A stretch of DNA of 64,000 nucleotides from Streptococcus castoreus DSM 17536. Its GTDB lineage: Bacteria; Bacillota; Bacilli; Lactobacillales; Streptococcaceae. Below are positions 55,112 through 64,000 of this stretch, piece by piece. Numbering within the stretch: position 1 is the first letter of the stretch; each line of letters opens with the position of its first letter. The notes beneath the pieces are model-generated. The model was not told the origin of the DNA and searched no databases. It saw only the letters and a list, made by a program, of their open reading frames with translations. The DNA lies in the NCBI RefSeq assembly GCF_000425025.1, contig NZ_AUKZ01000008.1, positions 1 through 64,000 on the forward strand. Direction: 5' to 3'. The position numbers and the translations under genes are program-made.

Positions 55112-56775
55112 TGTCAAATATTACAACAAGCTTATTCCAAGAAATGGTCCAAGCAGCGGCGACTCGCCTTGGTAAACAAGCAGAATATGTCAATTCCTTA
55201 AATGTTTTTCCTGTTCCAGATGGAGATACAGGAACAAATATGAGCATGACTTTGGACAACGGTGCTAAAGAAGTTGCAGACAAGCCTGCCTCAACAGTTG
55301 GTGATGTTGGTCAGATTTTGTCAAAAGGGCTTTTGATGGGGGCACGTGGAAACTCAGGCGTTATCACTTCTCAACTTTTTCGTGGTTTTGGTCAAAGCAT
55401 CAAAGGTAAAAACGAACTTACTGGTAAAGATTTGGCACAGGCTTTTCAAATGGGAGTCGAAGTTGCTTACAAAGCAGTTATGAAACCTGTCGAAGGAACT
55501 ATTCTAACGGTTTCTCGTGGAGCAGCTACTGCTGCTTTAAAAAAAGCTGACTTTACAGATAACGCCGTTGAGGTCATGCAGGCTGCCTTGGACGGTGCGA
55601 AAGGTGCTCTTGCTAAAACACCAGATTTACTACCAGTCCTTAAAGAAGTTGGTGTAGTTGACTCGGGTGGTCAAGGGCTTGTCTTTATCTATGAAGGCTT
55701 CTTATCTGCTTTAAATGGCGATTACGTGGCTTCAGAAGATTTCAAAGCGACACCTGCTAATATGTCTGAAATGATTAATGCAGAGCACCACAAGTCAGTT
55801 GTTGGTCATGTTGCGACTGAGGACATTACTTTCGGTTACTGTACAGAAATCATGGTGGCTTTAAGGCAAGGACCGACTTATGTCAAAGAATTCAATTATG
55901 AAGAATTTCAGGGTTACCTTAGCGGTTTAGGGGACTCGCTGTTAGTCGTTAACGATGATGAAATCGTTAAAGTTCATGTCCATACGGAAGATCCGGGACT
56001 TGTGATGCAAGAGGGTTTGAAGTATGGTTCGTTAATTAAGATTAAAGTAGACAATATGCGCAGCCAGCATGAAGTGCAGGTTCAAAAAACAGAGACTAAA
56101 GCTAAAAAGGCTGAAACAAAATCCTTTGGATTAATTGCTGTCGTTGCTGGTGAAGGCTTATCAGAAATCTTTAAAGCTCAAGGTGTTGATTACATTATTT
56201 CAGGTGGTCAGACCATGAATCCATCAACTGAAGATATTGTAAAAGCTATTGAAGCTGTTAACGCTAAAAATGTGATTATTTTACCAAACAATAAAAATAT
56301 TTTTATGGCTGCTCAATCAGCAGCAGAGGTCGTTAATATTCCGGCAGCAGTTGTTGAGACACGGACAGTCCCTCAAGGCTTTGCAAGTCTACTAGCCTTT
56401 GATCCCTCAAAAACATTAAAAGACAATGTAGCCGACATGACAGCTAGCCTTTCGGATGTGATTAGTGGAAGTGTGACCTCAGCTGTTCGTGATACAACCA
56501 TTGATGGTTTAGAAATCCATGAAAATGATTTCTTAGGAATGGTTGATGGTAAGATTATTGTTTCAAATCCAGACATGGGAACGGTCTTGAAAGCAGCTTT
56601 TGCCAAAATGATTGATGAAGATAGTGAAATTGTTAGTATTTTTGTTGGTGAAGAGGGTGACAAAAACTTGGCAGAAGAACTTGCCGACTATTTGGAAGAA
56701 ACCTATGAAGATGTAGAAGTTGAAATTCACCAAGGAGATCAACCGGTATATCCCTACTTAATGAGCGTTGAATAA
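55111..56775 (+). CDS. fakA: Fatty acid kinase catalytic subunit FakA (DhaL/DegV-like, YloV)
   Basis: The 554-residue protein starts at GTG 55111, overlapping the yloU stop. It has an N-terminal DhaL ATP-binding domain (FPVPDGDTGTNMSMT, LLMGARGNSGVITSQLFRGF), a middle domain and a C-terminal DegV-like part. FakA phosphorylates exogenous fatty acids that are bound to a FakB partner. No fakB is in this window. Confidence 0.93.
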   Translation: MSNITTSLFQEMVQAAATRLGKQAEYVNSLNVFPVPDGDTGTNMSMTLDNGAKEVADKPASTVGDVGQILSKGLLMGARGNSGVITSQLFRGFGQSIKGKNELTGKDLAQAFQMGVEVAYKAVMKPVEGTILTVSRGAATAALKKADFTDNAVEVMQAALDGAKGALAKTPDLLPVLKEVGVVDSGGQGLVFIYEGFLSALNGDYVASEDFKATPANMSEMINAEHHKSVVGHVATEDITFGYCTEIMVALRQGPTYVKEFNYEEFQGYLSGLGDSLLVVNDDEIVKVHVHTEDPGLVMQEGLKYGSLIKIKVDNMRSQHEVQVQKTETKAKKAETKSFGLIAVVAGEGLSEIFKAQGVDYIISGGQTMNPSTEDIVKAIEAVNAKNVIILPNNKNIFMAAQSAAEVVNIPAAVVETRTVPQGFASLLAFDPSKTLKDNVADMTASLSDVISGSVTSAVRDTTIDGLEIHENDFLGMVDGKIIVSNPDMGTVLKAAFAKMIDEDSEIVSIFVGEEGDKNLAEELADYLEETYEDVEVEIHQGDQPVYPYLMSVE

Positions 56776-56792
56776 TATAATAAAGTGAAGAG

Positions 56793-56817
56793 GAGTTAGG
56801 CAAGTCTAACTCTTTTT
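56793..56817 (+). terminator. yloU-fakA terminator
   Basis: GAGTTAG pairs with CTAACTC, followed by five T residues. Confidence 0.8.
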
Positions 56818-57015
56818 GTCTCTTTACGAAGAGAAAACAGGAAGTAAGACCCGTTTGCTAGTATAAGAGGTAAGTCACCGAAGCGAAACGGTCAAAAAAG
56901 TCTATCAAAAATTGAAGATTTGACAAAGAATAGAAAAATATTATAATTGTCTTATAACAATAAGTCAAGAACTGAAAGTCTTTCAGTTCCAAACACATCA
57001 CAAGGAGGAGATTTT

Positions 57016-57906
57016 ATGTTAGGAACACTTATCTTTATTGCTTTTGCGGTTATTTTAATCCTAGCTGTTGTAGCTAGTACCCTGTATGTTGTTCGTCAAC
57101 AATCTGTCGCTATTGTTGAACGTTTTGGGAAATACCAAAAAACGGCGACTAGTGGTATTCATGTCCGACTTCCGTTTGGAATTGACAAGATTGCGGCACG
57201 TGTGCAGTTGCGCCTTTTGCAGTCAGAAATCATTGTTGAAACCAAAACCAAGGACAATGTGTTTGTCACATTGAATGTCGCTACCCAATACCGAGTAAAT
57301 GAGCAAAATGTTACAGATGCTTACTACAAATTGATGAAGCCAGAATCACAAATCAAGTCTTATATTGAAGATGCCTTGCGGTCATCAGTTCCTAAGTTAA
57401 CCTTGGATGAATTGTTTGAGAAAAAAGATGAAATTGCCTTGGAAGTGCAACATCAAGTGGCTGAAGAAATGTCAACTTATGGATACATCATTGTGAAAAC
57501 TTTGATTACAAAAGTTGAACCAGATGCCGAAGTGAAACAATCAATGAACGAAATTAATGCTGCACAACGTAAACGTGTTGCTGCCCAAGAATTGGCTAAT
57601 GCTGATAAAATTAAAATTGTCACTGCTGCTGAAGCAGAAGCTGAAAAAGATCGTTTGCACGGTGTTGGTATTGCACAACAACGTAAAGCAATTGTTGATG
57701 GCTTAGCAGAGTCAATTCAAGAATTAAAAGAAGCTGATATTTCCTTAAATGAAGAACAAATCATGTCAATCTTGCTGACCAACCAGTACCTAGATACTCT
57801 TAATACTTTTGCGGCAAAAGGCAACCAAACTCTTTTCTTGCCAAATACACCAAACGGAGTTAATGATATTCGTACCCAGGTTTTATCAGCTTTAAAAGTA
57901 AAATAA
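57016..57906 (+). CDS. SPFH/band-7 membrane protein (QmcA/HflC-like)
   Basis: The 296-residue protein has an N-terminal membrane helix (LIFIAFAVILILAVVASTLYV), an SPFH domain (VVRQQSVAIVERFGKY) and a coiled-coil with Glu/Ala-rich sequence (AAEAEAEKDR). Such proteins form membrane microdomain scaffolds and often regulate FtsH. I chose the ATG at 57016, with GGAGGAG 6 nt upstream. It is monocistronic. Confidence 0.93.
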   Translation: MLGTLIFIAFAVILILAVVASTLYVVRQQSVAIVERFGKYQKTATSGIHVRLPFGIDKIAARVQLRLLQSEIIVETKTKDNVFVTLNVATQYRVNEQNVTDAYYKLMKPESQIKSYIEDALRSSVPKLTLDELFEKKDEIALEVQHQVAEEMSTYGYIIVKTLITKVEPDAEVKQSMNEINAAQRKRVAAQELANADKIKIVTAAEAEAEKDRLHGVGIAQQRKAIVDGLAESIQELKEADISLNEEQIMSILLTNQYLDTLNTFAAKGNQTLFLPNTPNGVNDIRTQVLSALKVK

Positions 57907-57911
57907 ACGAG

Positions 57912-57945
57912 AAAACAGACTGGTAGCACCAGTCTGTTTTTGTGA
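57912..57945 (+). terminator. Terminator of the band-7 gene
   Basis: Perfect 13-bp arms AAAACAGACTGGT and ACCAGTCTGTTTT around AGC, with T residues. Confidence 0.85.
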
Positions 57946-58019
57946 GTAAAAAATGACTAAGACGAAAAAAATATTAATCATTTTTGTCCAATGCTTGTTT
58001 GGCGCAGCAAAAAAGAATC

Positions 58020-58136
58020 TTATTTTTTACCGTAACGTTTATACTCATGAATAATTTTCAAAGCACGTTTCCTAGTTTTGATATTAGGACTTTTTAGTCT
58101 CCGATAAGCTGATGACAAATCAGTTTTTTCTGCCAT
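58020..58136 (-). CDS. Small basic protein of 38 residues, unannotated
   Basis: The minus-strand frame begins MAEKTDLSSAYRRLKS and ends IIHEYKRYGKK. A perfect AGGAGG lies 9 nt upstream of the ATG. Twelve of the 38 residues are Lys or Arg, and the middle can form an amphipathic helix. I know no family. It lies between the band-7 gene and the amino-acid transporter, in the opposite direction to the first, and was too short for the supplied gene track size. Confidence 0.6.
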   Translation of the reverse strand: MAEKTDLSSAYRRLKSPNIKTRKRALKIIHEYKRYGKK

Positions 58137-58237
58137 ATTATCTATCCTCCTGTAATATAAATAATTAACAACAACGACAATAAGTATAGCACAAAATGGT
58201 TAACCAGTAAAGTTTTTGATAAAATGTTTCGGAGAGT

Positions 58238-58269
58238 AAAAAACCAAGCTGATCTAAAAGCAGCTTGGG
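58238..58269 (-). terminator. Terminator of the amino-acid transporter operon
   Basis: On the minus strand CCAAGCTG pairs with CAGCTTGG, followed by T residues (A run 58239-58244 on the plus strand). Confidence 0.8.
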
Positions 58270-58278
58270 GGTAAGGAG

Positions 58279-59019
58279 TTATTTCAAGAAACGTTGTAAG
58301 AATTCTCTGGTACGATCTTGCCTTGGACTTTCAAAAATTTGTTGAGGGGAACCTTCTTCAGCAATCAATCCCTTATCCATAAAGATGACACGATCAGACA
58401 CATCACGAGCGAATTCCATTTCATGAGTTACAATAATCATGGTCAAACCTGATTTAGCCAGGTCTTGCATGGTTTTGAGAACTTCACCGACCATTTCTGG
58501 GTCTAGGGCTGATGTTGGTTCGTCAAAGAGCATTGCTTCTGGATTGACAGATAAGGCTCTTGCAATCGCAACACGCTGTTTTTGCCCACCGGATAATTGC
58601 TTGGGTTTGGCTTTCCAGTATTGTTCGGTCATCCCAACGGCATTAAGATTTTCTTTGGCAATCTTTTCTGCTTCTGTCCGTTCTCTTTTAAGAACAGTGG
58701 TTTGAGCAACAATGGCATTTTCCAAGACATTAAGGTTTTCAAATAGATTAAATGATTGAAAAACCATTCCCAATTTTTCACGATAGTGGGATAGATTATA
58801 ATTATCAGCTAGAACATCTTCCCCATGGAAGAAAATATGTCCATCACTTGGCTCCTCCAACAAGTTAATTGAACGCAGCAAAGTGGATTTCCCAGAGCCT
58901 GAAGAACCAATGATGGAAATAACTTCTCCTTTATTGACTGAAAGGGAAATATCTTTGAGCACTTCATTGTTCCCGTAAGATTTTTTAAGATTTTTAATTT
59001 CAATAATGGGTTTAGACAT
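58279..59019 (-). CDS. Polar amino-acid ABC transporter ATPase
   Basis: The 246-residue ATPase is of the GlnQ/ArtP type: Walker [10 protein letters not shown], signature [15 protein letters not shown], Walker [16 protein letters not shown] and the switch His in VTHEMEF. I chose the Met at 59019 ([11 protein letters not shown]), as the N-terminal extension upstream runs into the preceding gene. It overlaps the binding-protein/permease gene by 8 nt. Confidence 0.94.
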   Translation of the reverse strand: MSKPIIEIKNLKKSYGNNEVLKDISLSVNKGEVISIIGSSGSGKSTLLRSINLLEEPSDGHIFFHGEDVLADNYNLSHYREKLGMVFQSFNLFENLNVLENAIVAQTTVLKRERTEAEKIAKENLNAVGMTEQYWKAKPKQLSGGQKQRVAIARALSVNPEAMLFDEPTSALDPEMVGEVLKTMQDLAKSGLTMIIVTHEMEFARDVSDRVIFMDKGLIAEEGSPQQIFESPRQDRTREFLQRFLK

Positions 59020-60580
59020 TTGGAACCTCCGCAACTTGCATTTGATTTGCTCCAGTGGTGTAGGTATCGGCATCAAAACGACGCTCAATATAGCGAAGGA
59101 TCCGAGTCACTGTGAAAGTAAGAACAAAATAGATAACCGCAATAATCGTAAAGGTTTGGAAGTATTGGTAGGTTTGAGTGGCTATCGTATTGCCTGAGAA
59201 GTAAAGTTCAACCACTGAGATAACATTCAATACTGAGGTGTCTTTGATGTTGATGACAAACTCGTTACCAGTTGCTGGTAAGATATTGCGAATAACTTGT
59301 GGTAAGACGATTTTACGCATGGTTTGTCCGTGAGTAAATCCAAGAGCTGTAGCCGCTTCAAATTGACCTTTGTCAACAGCAAAGATTCCACCGCGGACGA
59401 TTTCACTCATGTAGGCACCTGTATTGATTGAAACAATGAAAATTGCAGCTAGCGTACGGTCAATTGAAATGCCAAAAGCTTGTGCGGTTCCATAGTAAAT
59501 AACCATGGATTGAACAATCATTGGCGTGCCACGGAAAACTTCAATGTAGATATTCAATAACCAACCAAATAATTTTTGCCCAAAGGCAGCAACTGAATGT
59601 TTAGCTTTAGGGGCGGTACGGAAAATGCCAATCAGTAAACCGATAAAGAGACCTGTAATTGTTCCTACCATTGAGATAAGCAAGGTCATACCTGTTCCGC
59701 GTAAAAACTGCTTCCAATTTCCTTTGAAAATTGTCCACATTTGGCTGAGAAAAGATGGTTTTACCTCATCAGCTGTCTCTTCGATAGGCTGTTTTTTTAT
59801 CATATCATCCATCAAAGCAAGGCGCTCTTTTTGAGAAAAACCTTCAAGGACTTGGTTAACGGTAGCGATACGGCTATCATTTTTCTTCATACCGACTGCG
59901 ATAGCAGCATCTGATTCAGAAACAGTAAACCCTTTTTTAAGAACAACCATCTTGAATTTGCGATCTGCTGTTTCAGCTGTCATCGCTTCTGGGCGTTCAG
60001 AAATGTAGGCATCAATAACACCAGAGGATAGGGCTTGGCGCATTTGAGAGAAGTCTCCCATTGGGGTTTGGAGCTTAGCACCTGCAAGCTGTGTTAGGAG
60101 ATTGATGTGCCAAACACCTTGTTGAGCTGTTACTTTAGCACCTGTAAAGTCATTAATACTGGTAGCCTTAGCATATTTGCCATTCGCAGCAACGACTAAA
60201 ACAGGTTCGCTAGTATAGTAACTATTTGAAAAAGTGATTTCTTTTTGCCGCTCTTTGGTTGGGCTCATTCCGGCAGCAATCATATCAATTTTTCCGGAAG
60301 TTAAAGCAGGAATCAACCCAGTCCAAGAGGTTTTTACCACTAGTAGTTCTTTGTTCATTGCCTTAGCGATTTTTTTAGCAACTTGGACATCGTAGCCATT
60401 GGCAAATTGGCTTGTTCCTTCGATGGGAACAGCACCGTTAGAAGCATCATCTTGCGTCCAGTTAAACGGAGCATAGGCAGCCTCCATTCCGACTCGTAAG
60501 TATTGATCGGCTTGGACCTTAATCACTCCTGCAAAGAGGATGAATAGGGCGACCAAACTGTTGAGGATCAGTTTTTTCAT
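59012..60580 (-). CDS. Polar amino-acid ABC transporter, fused substrate-binding and permease protein
   Basis: The 522-residue protein has a signal peptide ([23 protein letters not shown]), a type II binding domain (about 25-260: [29 protein letters not shown]) and a permease domain (about 295-510) with the EAA loop [21 protein letters not shown]. Such fusions take up glutamine, arginine or histidine; the ligand cannot be read from sequence. GGAGAC precedes the ATG at 60580. Confidence 0.94.
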   Translation of the reverse strand: MKKLILNSLVALFILFAGVIKVQADQYLRVGMEAAYAPFNWTQDDASNGAVPIEGTSQFANGYDVQVAKKIAKAMNKELLVVKTSWTGLIPALTSGKIDMIAAGMSPTKERQKEITFSNSYYTSEPVLVVAANGKYAKATSINDFTGAKVTAQQGVWHINLLTQLAGAKLQTPMGDFSQMRQALSSGVIDAYISERPEAMTAETADRKFKMVVLKKGFTVSESDAAIAVGMKKNDSRIATVNQVLEGFSQKERLALMDDMIKKQPIEETADEVKPSFLSQMWTIFKGNWKQFLRGTGMTLLISMVGTITGLFIGLLIGIFRTAPKAKHSVAAFGQKLFGWLLNIYIEVFRGTPMIVQSMVIYYGTAQAFGISIDRTLAAIFIVSINTGAYMSEIVRGGIFAVDKGQFEAATALGFTHGQTMRKIVLPQVIRNILPATGNEFVINIKDTSVLNVISVVELYFSGNTIATQTYQYFQTFTIIAVIYFVLTFTVTRILRYIERRFDADTYTTGANQMQVAEVPNV

Positions 60581-60614
60581 ATAGGTCTCCTGTTTCAAAA
60601 TAGTATTCGAATTT

Positions 60615-60660
60615 ATTCTACAGTAATTTTCTCCCTATTTCAATATATTCGCTGAAAAAT
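60615..60660 (-). promoter_or_regulatory. Amino-acid transporter promoter with a CodY-like upstream site
   Basis: On the minus strand TTGAAA (60638-60643) and TAGAAT (60615-60620) have 17-bp spacing. Bases 60646-60660 match the CodY consensus at about 11 of 15 positions, which is weak. Confidence 0.4.
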
Positions 60661-60779
60661 AGAGGTAATTGTGAAAAAATATTCAAAATAATGAGTAAAA
60701 ATAAAATTTAATCCCTCAACTTAGGATGTATCATCTTTACAATTTGTGGTAAAATGATGGCAGAAAAAGAATAAGTGCG

Positions 60780-60926
60780 ATGAAAAATGGTAATGATCGT
60801 GCTATTAGTGGGCTGGTGGTCTGGAATCGAATTTCGATTGAGGCACTCCTTTTAGGCGATAAAGAAGGAATGTATTTTAACGTTCATCAGCTTGCCCTAT
60901 CAGAAGTTTATCAAGTCCTTAATTAG
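60780..60926 (+). CDS. Possible 48-residue ORF, doubtful
   Basis: An ATG at 60780 opens 48 codons (MKNGNDRAISGLVVWNRISI...). A good ribosome-binding site is not visible and no family is recognised. It could be a fragment of a lost gene. The rest of 60661-61137 has no obvious gene and no recognised riboswitch. Confidence 0.25.
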   Translation: MKNGNDRAISGLVVWNRISIEALLLGDKEGMYFNVHQLALSEVYQVLN

Positions 60927-61137
60927 AGAGATTTCTGGTAATGTATGGGATCGCTCTCTTGGTTGATTTTAGTCTATCATCTACAGTGCCTGTTTCCCGT
61001 TTTTCGGTTTCTCATGGAAGAAGTAACGGTTTTTTTGGTGGAGACAGTGGTACGTTCTAAGATAAAGCAAAGCGTCTGTTCGTTAAGGTTAGTGTCATTT
61101 CAACTGATAGGTGGAATGACCATAATAAGGAGAAAAT

Positions 61138-61977
61138 ATGTTAATTATTGAATTACTTAAAGCGACTTTCTTTGGCATTATTGAGGGAATTACTGAGTGG
61201 TTGCCGGTGTCAAGCACTGGTCATCTTATTTTGATGCAGGAATTTATCAAATTGAATCAGGATAAAACCTTTACTGAAATGTTTAATATTGTCATTCAGT
61301 TAGGGGCGATTATGGCAGTCATCCTAATCTATTTTGAGCGACTCAATCCTTTTCAACCGGGTAAGACAGCACGAGATGTTCAGTTAACCTGGCAGTTATG
61401 GTTAAAGGTGGTTATTGCTTGTATTCCTTCAATTCTGATAGCTGTTCCGTTAGATAGTTGGTTTGAAGCACATTTTTATTTTATGGTGCCTATTGCTATT
61501 GCTCTTATTGTCTATGGAGTTGCCTTTATTTGGGTTGAGAAGTGTCATGCGCATTTGGAACCGCAAGTTAATGAACTATCTCGAATGAGTTATAAAACCG
61601 CCTTTTTGATTGGTTGTTTTCAAGTTTTAAGTATTGTACCAGGAACGAGCCGGTCTGGGGCGACGATTCTAGGAGCTATTATTTTAGGGACAAGTCGAAC
61701 TGTCGCAGCAGATTTCACTTTCTTTTTAGCTATTCCAACGATGTTTGGCTATAGTGGGTTAAAAGTGGTGAAATTTTTCCTGGATGGGCACCATCTTGTT
61801 CTCACACAGGTGCTTATTCTGTTAGTTGCGAGTTTAACAGCTTTTGTGGTTAGTTTGTTAGCGATTAAATTTCTAACAGACTATGTCAAAAAACATGATT
61901 TCACTATTTTTGGGAAATACCGCATTATTTTAGGGAGTCTGTTACTTATTTATAGCCTTTTTAAGTGGACTTTTTAA
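61138..61977 (+). CDS. uppP: Undecaprenyl-diphosphatase UppP (BacA)
   Basis: The 279-residue integral membrane enzyme regenerates undecaprenyl phosphate for peptidoglycan and polysaccharide synthesis. The two active-site motifs are [14 protein letters not shown] and [10 protein letters not shown], with about eight membrane helices. AAGGAGAA precedes the ATG. It gives the lipid carrier used by RgpG downstream. Confidence 0.96.
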   Translation: MLIIELLKATFFGIIEGITEWLPVSSTGHLILMQEFIKLNQDKTFTEMFNIVIQLGAIMAVILIYFERLNPFQPGKTARDVQLTWQLWLKVVIACIPSILIAVPLDSWFEAHFYFMVPIAIALIVYGVAFIWVEKCHAHLEPQVNELSRMSYKTAFLIGCFQVLSIVPGTSRSGATILGAIILGTSRTVAADFTFFLAIPTMFGYSGLKVVKFFLDGHHLVLTQVLILLVASLTAFVVSLLAIKFLTDYVKKHDFTIFGKYRIILGSLLLIYSLFKWTF

Positions 61978-62060
61978 GGCGAGAAGAATGTCAATCATAT
62001 GGTGACAGGCTGTGGTCTGTTGCTTTTTGGTGTTCTTTTGAGGACTGTCCTAGTCATAAA

Positions 62061-62089
62061 TTGCGAAATCATAGTATTTCTAGTATAAT
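62061..62089 (+). promoter_or_regulatory. mecA promoter
   Basis: TTGCGA (62061-62066) and TATAAT (62084-62089) have 17-bp spacing, about 30 nt upstream of mecA. Confidence 0.7.
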
Positions 62090-62118
62090 AAAATAACTAT
62101 GCGTGCGAGGTATTGACA

Positions 62119-62877
62119 ATGGAAATGAAACAAATTAGTGAAACAACACTAAAAATAACAATTAGTATGGATGATTTGGAAGAAAGAGGAATGGAGTTGA
62201 AAGATTTCTTGATTCCTCAAGAAAAAACAGAAGAGTTCTTCTATTCGGTGATGGATGAGCTTGAACTTCCAGATAACTTTAAAGACAGTGGCATGCTTAG
62301 CTTTCGAGTGACCCCAAGAAAAGATCGGTTGGATGTTTTTGTGACCAAATCTGAATTGAATAAAGATTTGAATTTTGAGGATTTAGCAAGGCTTGGTGAT
62401 ATTTCACAAATGACTCCTGAAGATTTTCTCAAGAGTTTAGAACAATCTATGCGTGAAAAAGGGGATGTTAATGCCCATGAAAAACTGGAAAAAATTGAGG
62501 AAATAATGGAAGATGTGGTCGAAGCCAATTTGGCAGATCAGGCAGAAATAGGTGATGATACAGAAGATGCGGCAGAGCCTTTGGACTATGTGCACTATGT
62601 CTTAGATTTTTTAACACTTCCAGATGTCATAACGTTTGCCAAAACAATTGATTTTCCTGTCGAAGCCTCTGAACTGTATAAGGGTGATAATCGTTATCAC
62701 ATGACTATTTTATTGGACGTTCAGAATCACCCGTCTTATTTTGCGAATGTTATGTATGCTAGACTTATTGAGCATGCTAGCCCCGGTAGCAAAACAAGAG
62801 CCTATTTGCAAGAACATGGGCTTCAATTAATTTTTGATGGTGCTGTTGAGCAGTTGCAAAAGGTTGAGTTGGGATAA
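62119..62877 (+). CDS. mecA: Adaptor protein MecA
   Basis: MecA hands substrates such as ComX or ComK-like proteins to the ClpC protease. The 252-residue protein has the N-terminal substrate-binding domain ([20 protein letters not shown]), an acidic linker and the C-terminal ClpC-binding domain ([21 protein letters not shown] type). An upstream TTG at 62113 is in frame but too close to GAGG; the ATG at 62119 has suitable spacing. rgpG begins 3 nt after its stop. Confidence 0.95.
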   Translation: MEMKQISETTLKITISMDDLEERGMELKDFLIPQEKTEEFFYSVMDELELPDNFKDSGMLSFRVTPRKDRLDVFVTKSELNKDLNFEDLARLGDISQMTPEDFLKSLEQSMREKGDVNAHEKLEKIEEIMEDVVEANLADQAEIGDDTEDAAEPLDYVHYVLDFLTLPDVITFAKTIDFPVEASELYKGDNRYHMTILLDVQNHPSYFANVMYARLIEHASPGSKTRAYLQEHGLQLIFDGAVEQLQKVELG

Positions 62878-62880
62878 GGT

Positions 62881-64000
62881 ATGCTATTTTCATTTACAAT
62901 AGATTATGTCCTCGTACTGATTGGGGCCTTGTTGATTTCATTATTTTTAACACCGCTTGTCCGGTTTTTAGCCTTTCGTGTGGGAGCGGTTGATAACCCC
63001 AACGCTAGGAGGGTTAATAAGGTTCCTATGCCAACCAGCGGTGGGTTAGCCATCTTCATTTCCTTTTTGGTTGCTAGTTTATTATTGGTACCGATAGCTT
63101 CTAAAGGTCTTCTCTTGGGTGGTCAGACTTATTTTTCTTATATTTTACCGGTTGTTATCGGAGCCTTGATCATTACGATTACGGGTTTTTTGGATGATGT
63201 CTATGAGCTAAGCCCAAAATTAAAAATGTTAGGCATTATGATCGGTGCGGTAATTATTTGGGGCTTTACCGATTTTAAATTTGACAGTTTTAAGATTCCT
63301 TTTGGCGGACCACTGTTAGTTTTTGATCCTTTCTTGACCTTCTTTTTGACGGTTCTATGGATTATTTCGATTACGAATGCCATTAATCTGATAGATGGAT
63401 TGGATGGTTTGGTTAGTGGTGTCTCTATTATTAGTCTAGTGACAATGGCTATTGTGTCCTACTTCTTTTTGCCACAGATGGATTTCTTTTTAACGTTGAC
63501 CATATTAGTTTTAATTGCTTCGATTGCGGGTTTCTTTCCCTACAATTACCATCCGGCGATCATTTTTTTGGGAGACACAGGAGCTCTTTTCATCGGCTTT
63601 ATGATTGGGGTGCTGTCTTTGCAAGGTTTGAAAAATTCAACTGCGGTGGCTGTGGTTACTCCAGTAATTATTCTCGGGGTACCAATCATGGATACCATTG
63701 TGGCTATTATTCGGCGCAGTTTGTCAGGGAAAAAATTCTACGAACCAGATAAGATGCATCTACATCACCGTCTTCTTTCGATGGGCTTTACGCATCGTGG
63801 CGCTGTTTTAGTGGTTTACGGAATTGCTATGCTCTTTTCTCTTATTTCCCTACTTTTAAATGTTTCTAGCCGTATCGGTGGTGTATTATTGATGTTGGGA
63901 CTTTTATTTGGCTTAGAAGTCTTTATTGAAGGGTTGGAAATTTGGGGTGAAAAGCGGACGCCTTTATTCAATCTCCTAAAATTTATTGGAAATAGCGAAT
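62881..64000 (+). CDS. rgpG: Undecaprenyl-phosphate GlcNAc-1-phosphate transferase RgpG (3' truncated by window)
   Basis: The frame is open from ATG 62881 to the window end (373 residues visible). It is a MraY/WecA-family membrane enzyme: GRRVNKVPMPTSGG-like loop (NPNARRVNKVPMPTSGGLAI split here), the GFLDDVYEL segment, NAINLIDGLDGL with the catalytic Asp motif, LGDTGAL and the HLHHRL His motif. It links GlcNAc-1-P to undecaprenyl phosphate and starts rhamnose-polysaccharide synthesis. The order mecA-rgpG is conserved in streptococci. Confidence 0.95.
   Translation, partial: MLFSFTIDYVLVLIGALLISLFLTPLVRFLAFRVGAVDNPNARRVNKVPMPTSGGLAIFISFLVASLLLVPIASKGLLLGGQTYFSYILPVVIGALIITITGFLDDVYELSPKLKMLGIMIGAVIIWGFTDFKFDSFKIPFGGPLLVFDPFLTFFLTVLWIISITNAINLIDGLDGLVSGVSIISLVTMAIVSYFFLPQMDFFLTLTILVLIASIAGFFPYNYHPAIIFLGDTGALFIGFMIGVLSLQGLKNSTAVAVVTPVIILGVPIMDTIVAIIRRSLSGKKFYEPDKMHLHHRLLSMGFTHRGAVLVVYGIAMLFSLISLLLNVSSRIGGVLLMLGLLFGLEVFIEGLEIWGEKRTPLFNLLKFIGNSE

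Noticed and set aside
60945-61151. A 68-codon frame just upstream of uppP
   Set aside because: It runs over the uppP ribosome-binding site and start, and no ribosome-binding site precedes it.

Overview
This window comes from the chromosome of a pyogenic-group Streptococcus, close to S. pyogenes, S. dysgalactiae or S. canis. The evidence is the A+T-rich sequence, LPXTG surface proteins, a complete shr-shp-hts (sia) heme operon, a streptococcal collagen-like protein and the rgpG gene for rhamnose polysaccharide. The ribosomal proteins resemble but do not exactly match the S. pyogenes sequences I remember, so I do not name a species.

Layout. 1-5.4 kb: the tail of an LPXTG protein, mutY (-), a small membrane protein, a gene-free stretch that looks like a ~710-nt noncoding RNA, then rpsF-ssb-rpsR. 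4.7-12.8 kb: a DUF1129 membrane protein and corA (-), uvrA, an M24 peptidase, comEB, efp, yqhY and nusB. 12.9-19.8 kb: a sucrose/mannose block, with scrB-scrR (-) divergent from scrA, then scrK and manA. 19.9-24.3 kb: a candidate MITE, then secA, acpS and alr. 24.4-39.7 kb: a secreted CHAP hydrolase and the ten-gene heme operon shr-shp-htsABC-siaDEFGH. 39.8-46.6 kb: recG, asparaginase (-), a HAD/NTP-pyrophosphatase fusion, a universal stress protein (-) and an aminotransferase. 46.6-48.3 kb: a collagen-like surface protein. 48.5-54.0 kb: codY, pncA, a decayed stretch and gatCAB. 54.3-58.1 kb: rpmB, yloU-fakA, a band-7 membrane protein and an unlisted 38-residue basic protein. 58.3-64 kb: an amino-acid ABC transporter (-), uppP, mecA and the start of rgpG.

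How the genes work together. Shr and Shp pass heme across the wall to HtsA and the HtsBC permease; SiaFGH forms an ECF-type importer and SiaDE an ABC exporter-like heterodimer. ScrA imports and phosphorylates sucrose, ScrB hydrolyses sucrose-6-phosphate, and ScrK and ManA handle the fructose/mannose products, with ScrR as local repressor. GatCAB makes Gln-tRNA by transamidation. UppP and RgpG act in undecaprenyl-phosphate recycling and glycan initiation.

The points most worth a second look are the ~710-nt RNA with its own strong promoter and terminator, the MITE-like element with 22-bp inverted ends and a 9-bp target duplication ahead of secA, a 13-C homopolymer upstream of the collagen-like gene, a NiaR-type operator on pncA, a CodY box on codY, a hairpin between the Shine-Dalgarno and start of uvrA, and a lone cysteine inside the collagen-like domain.
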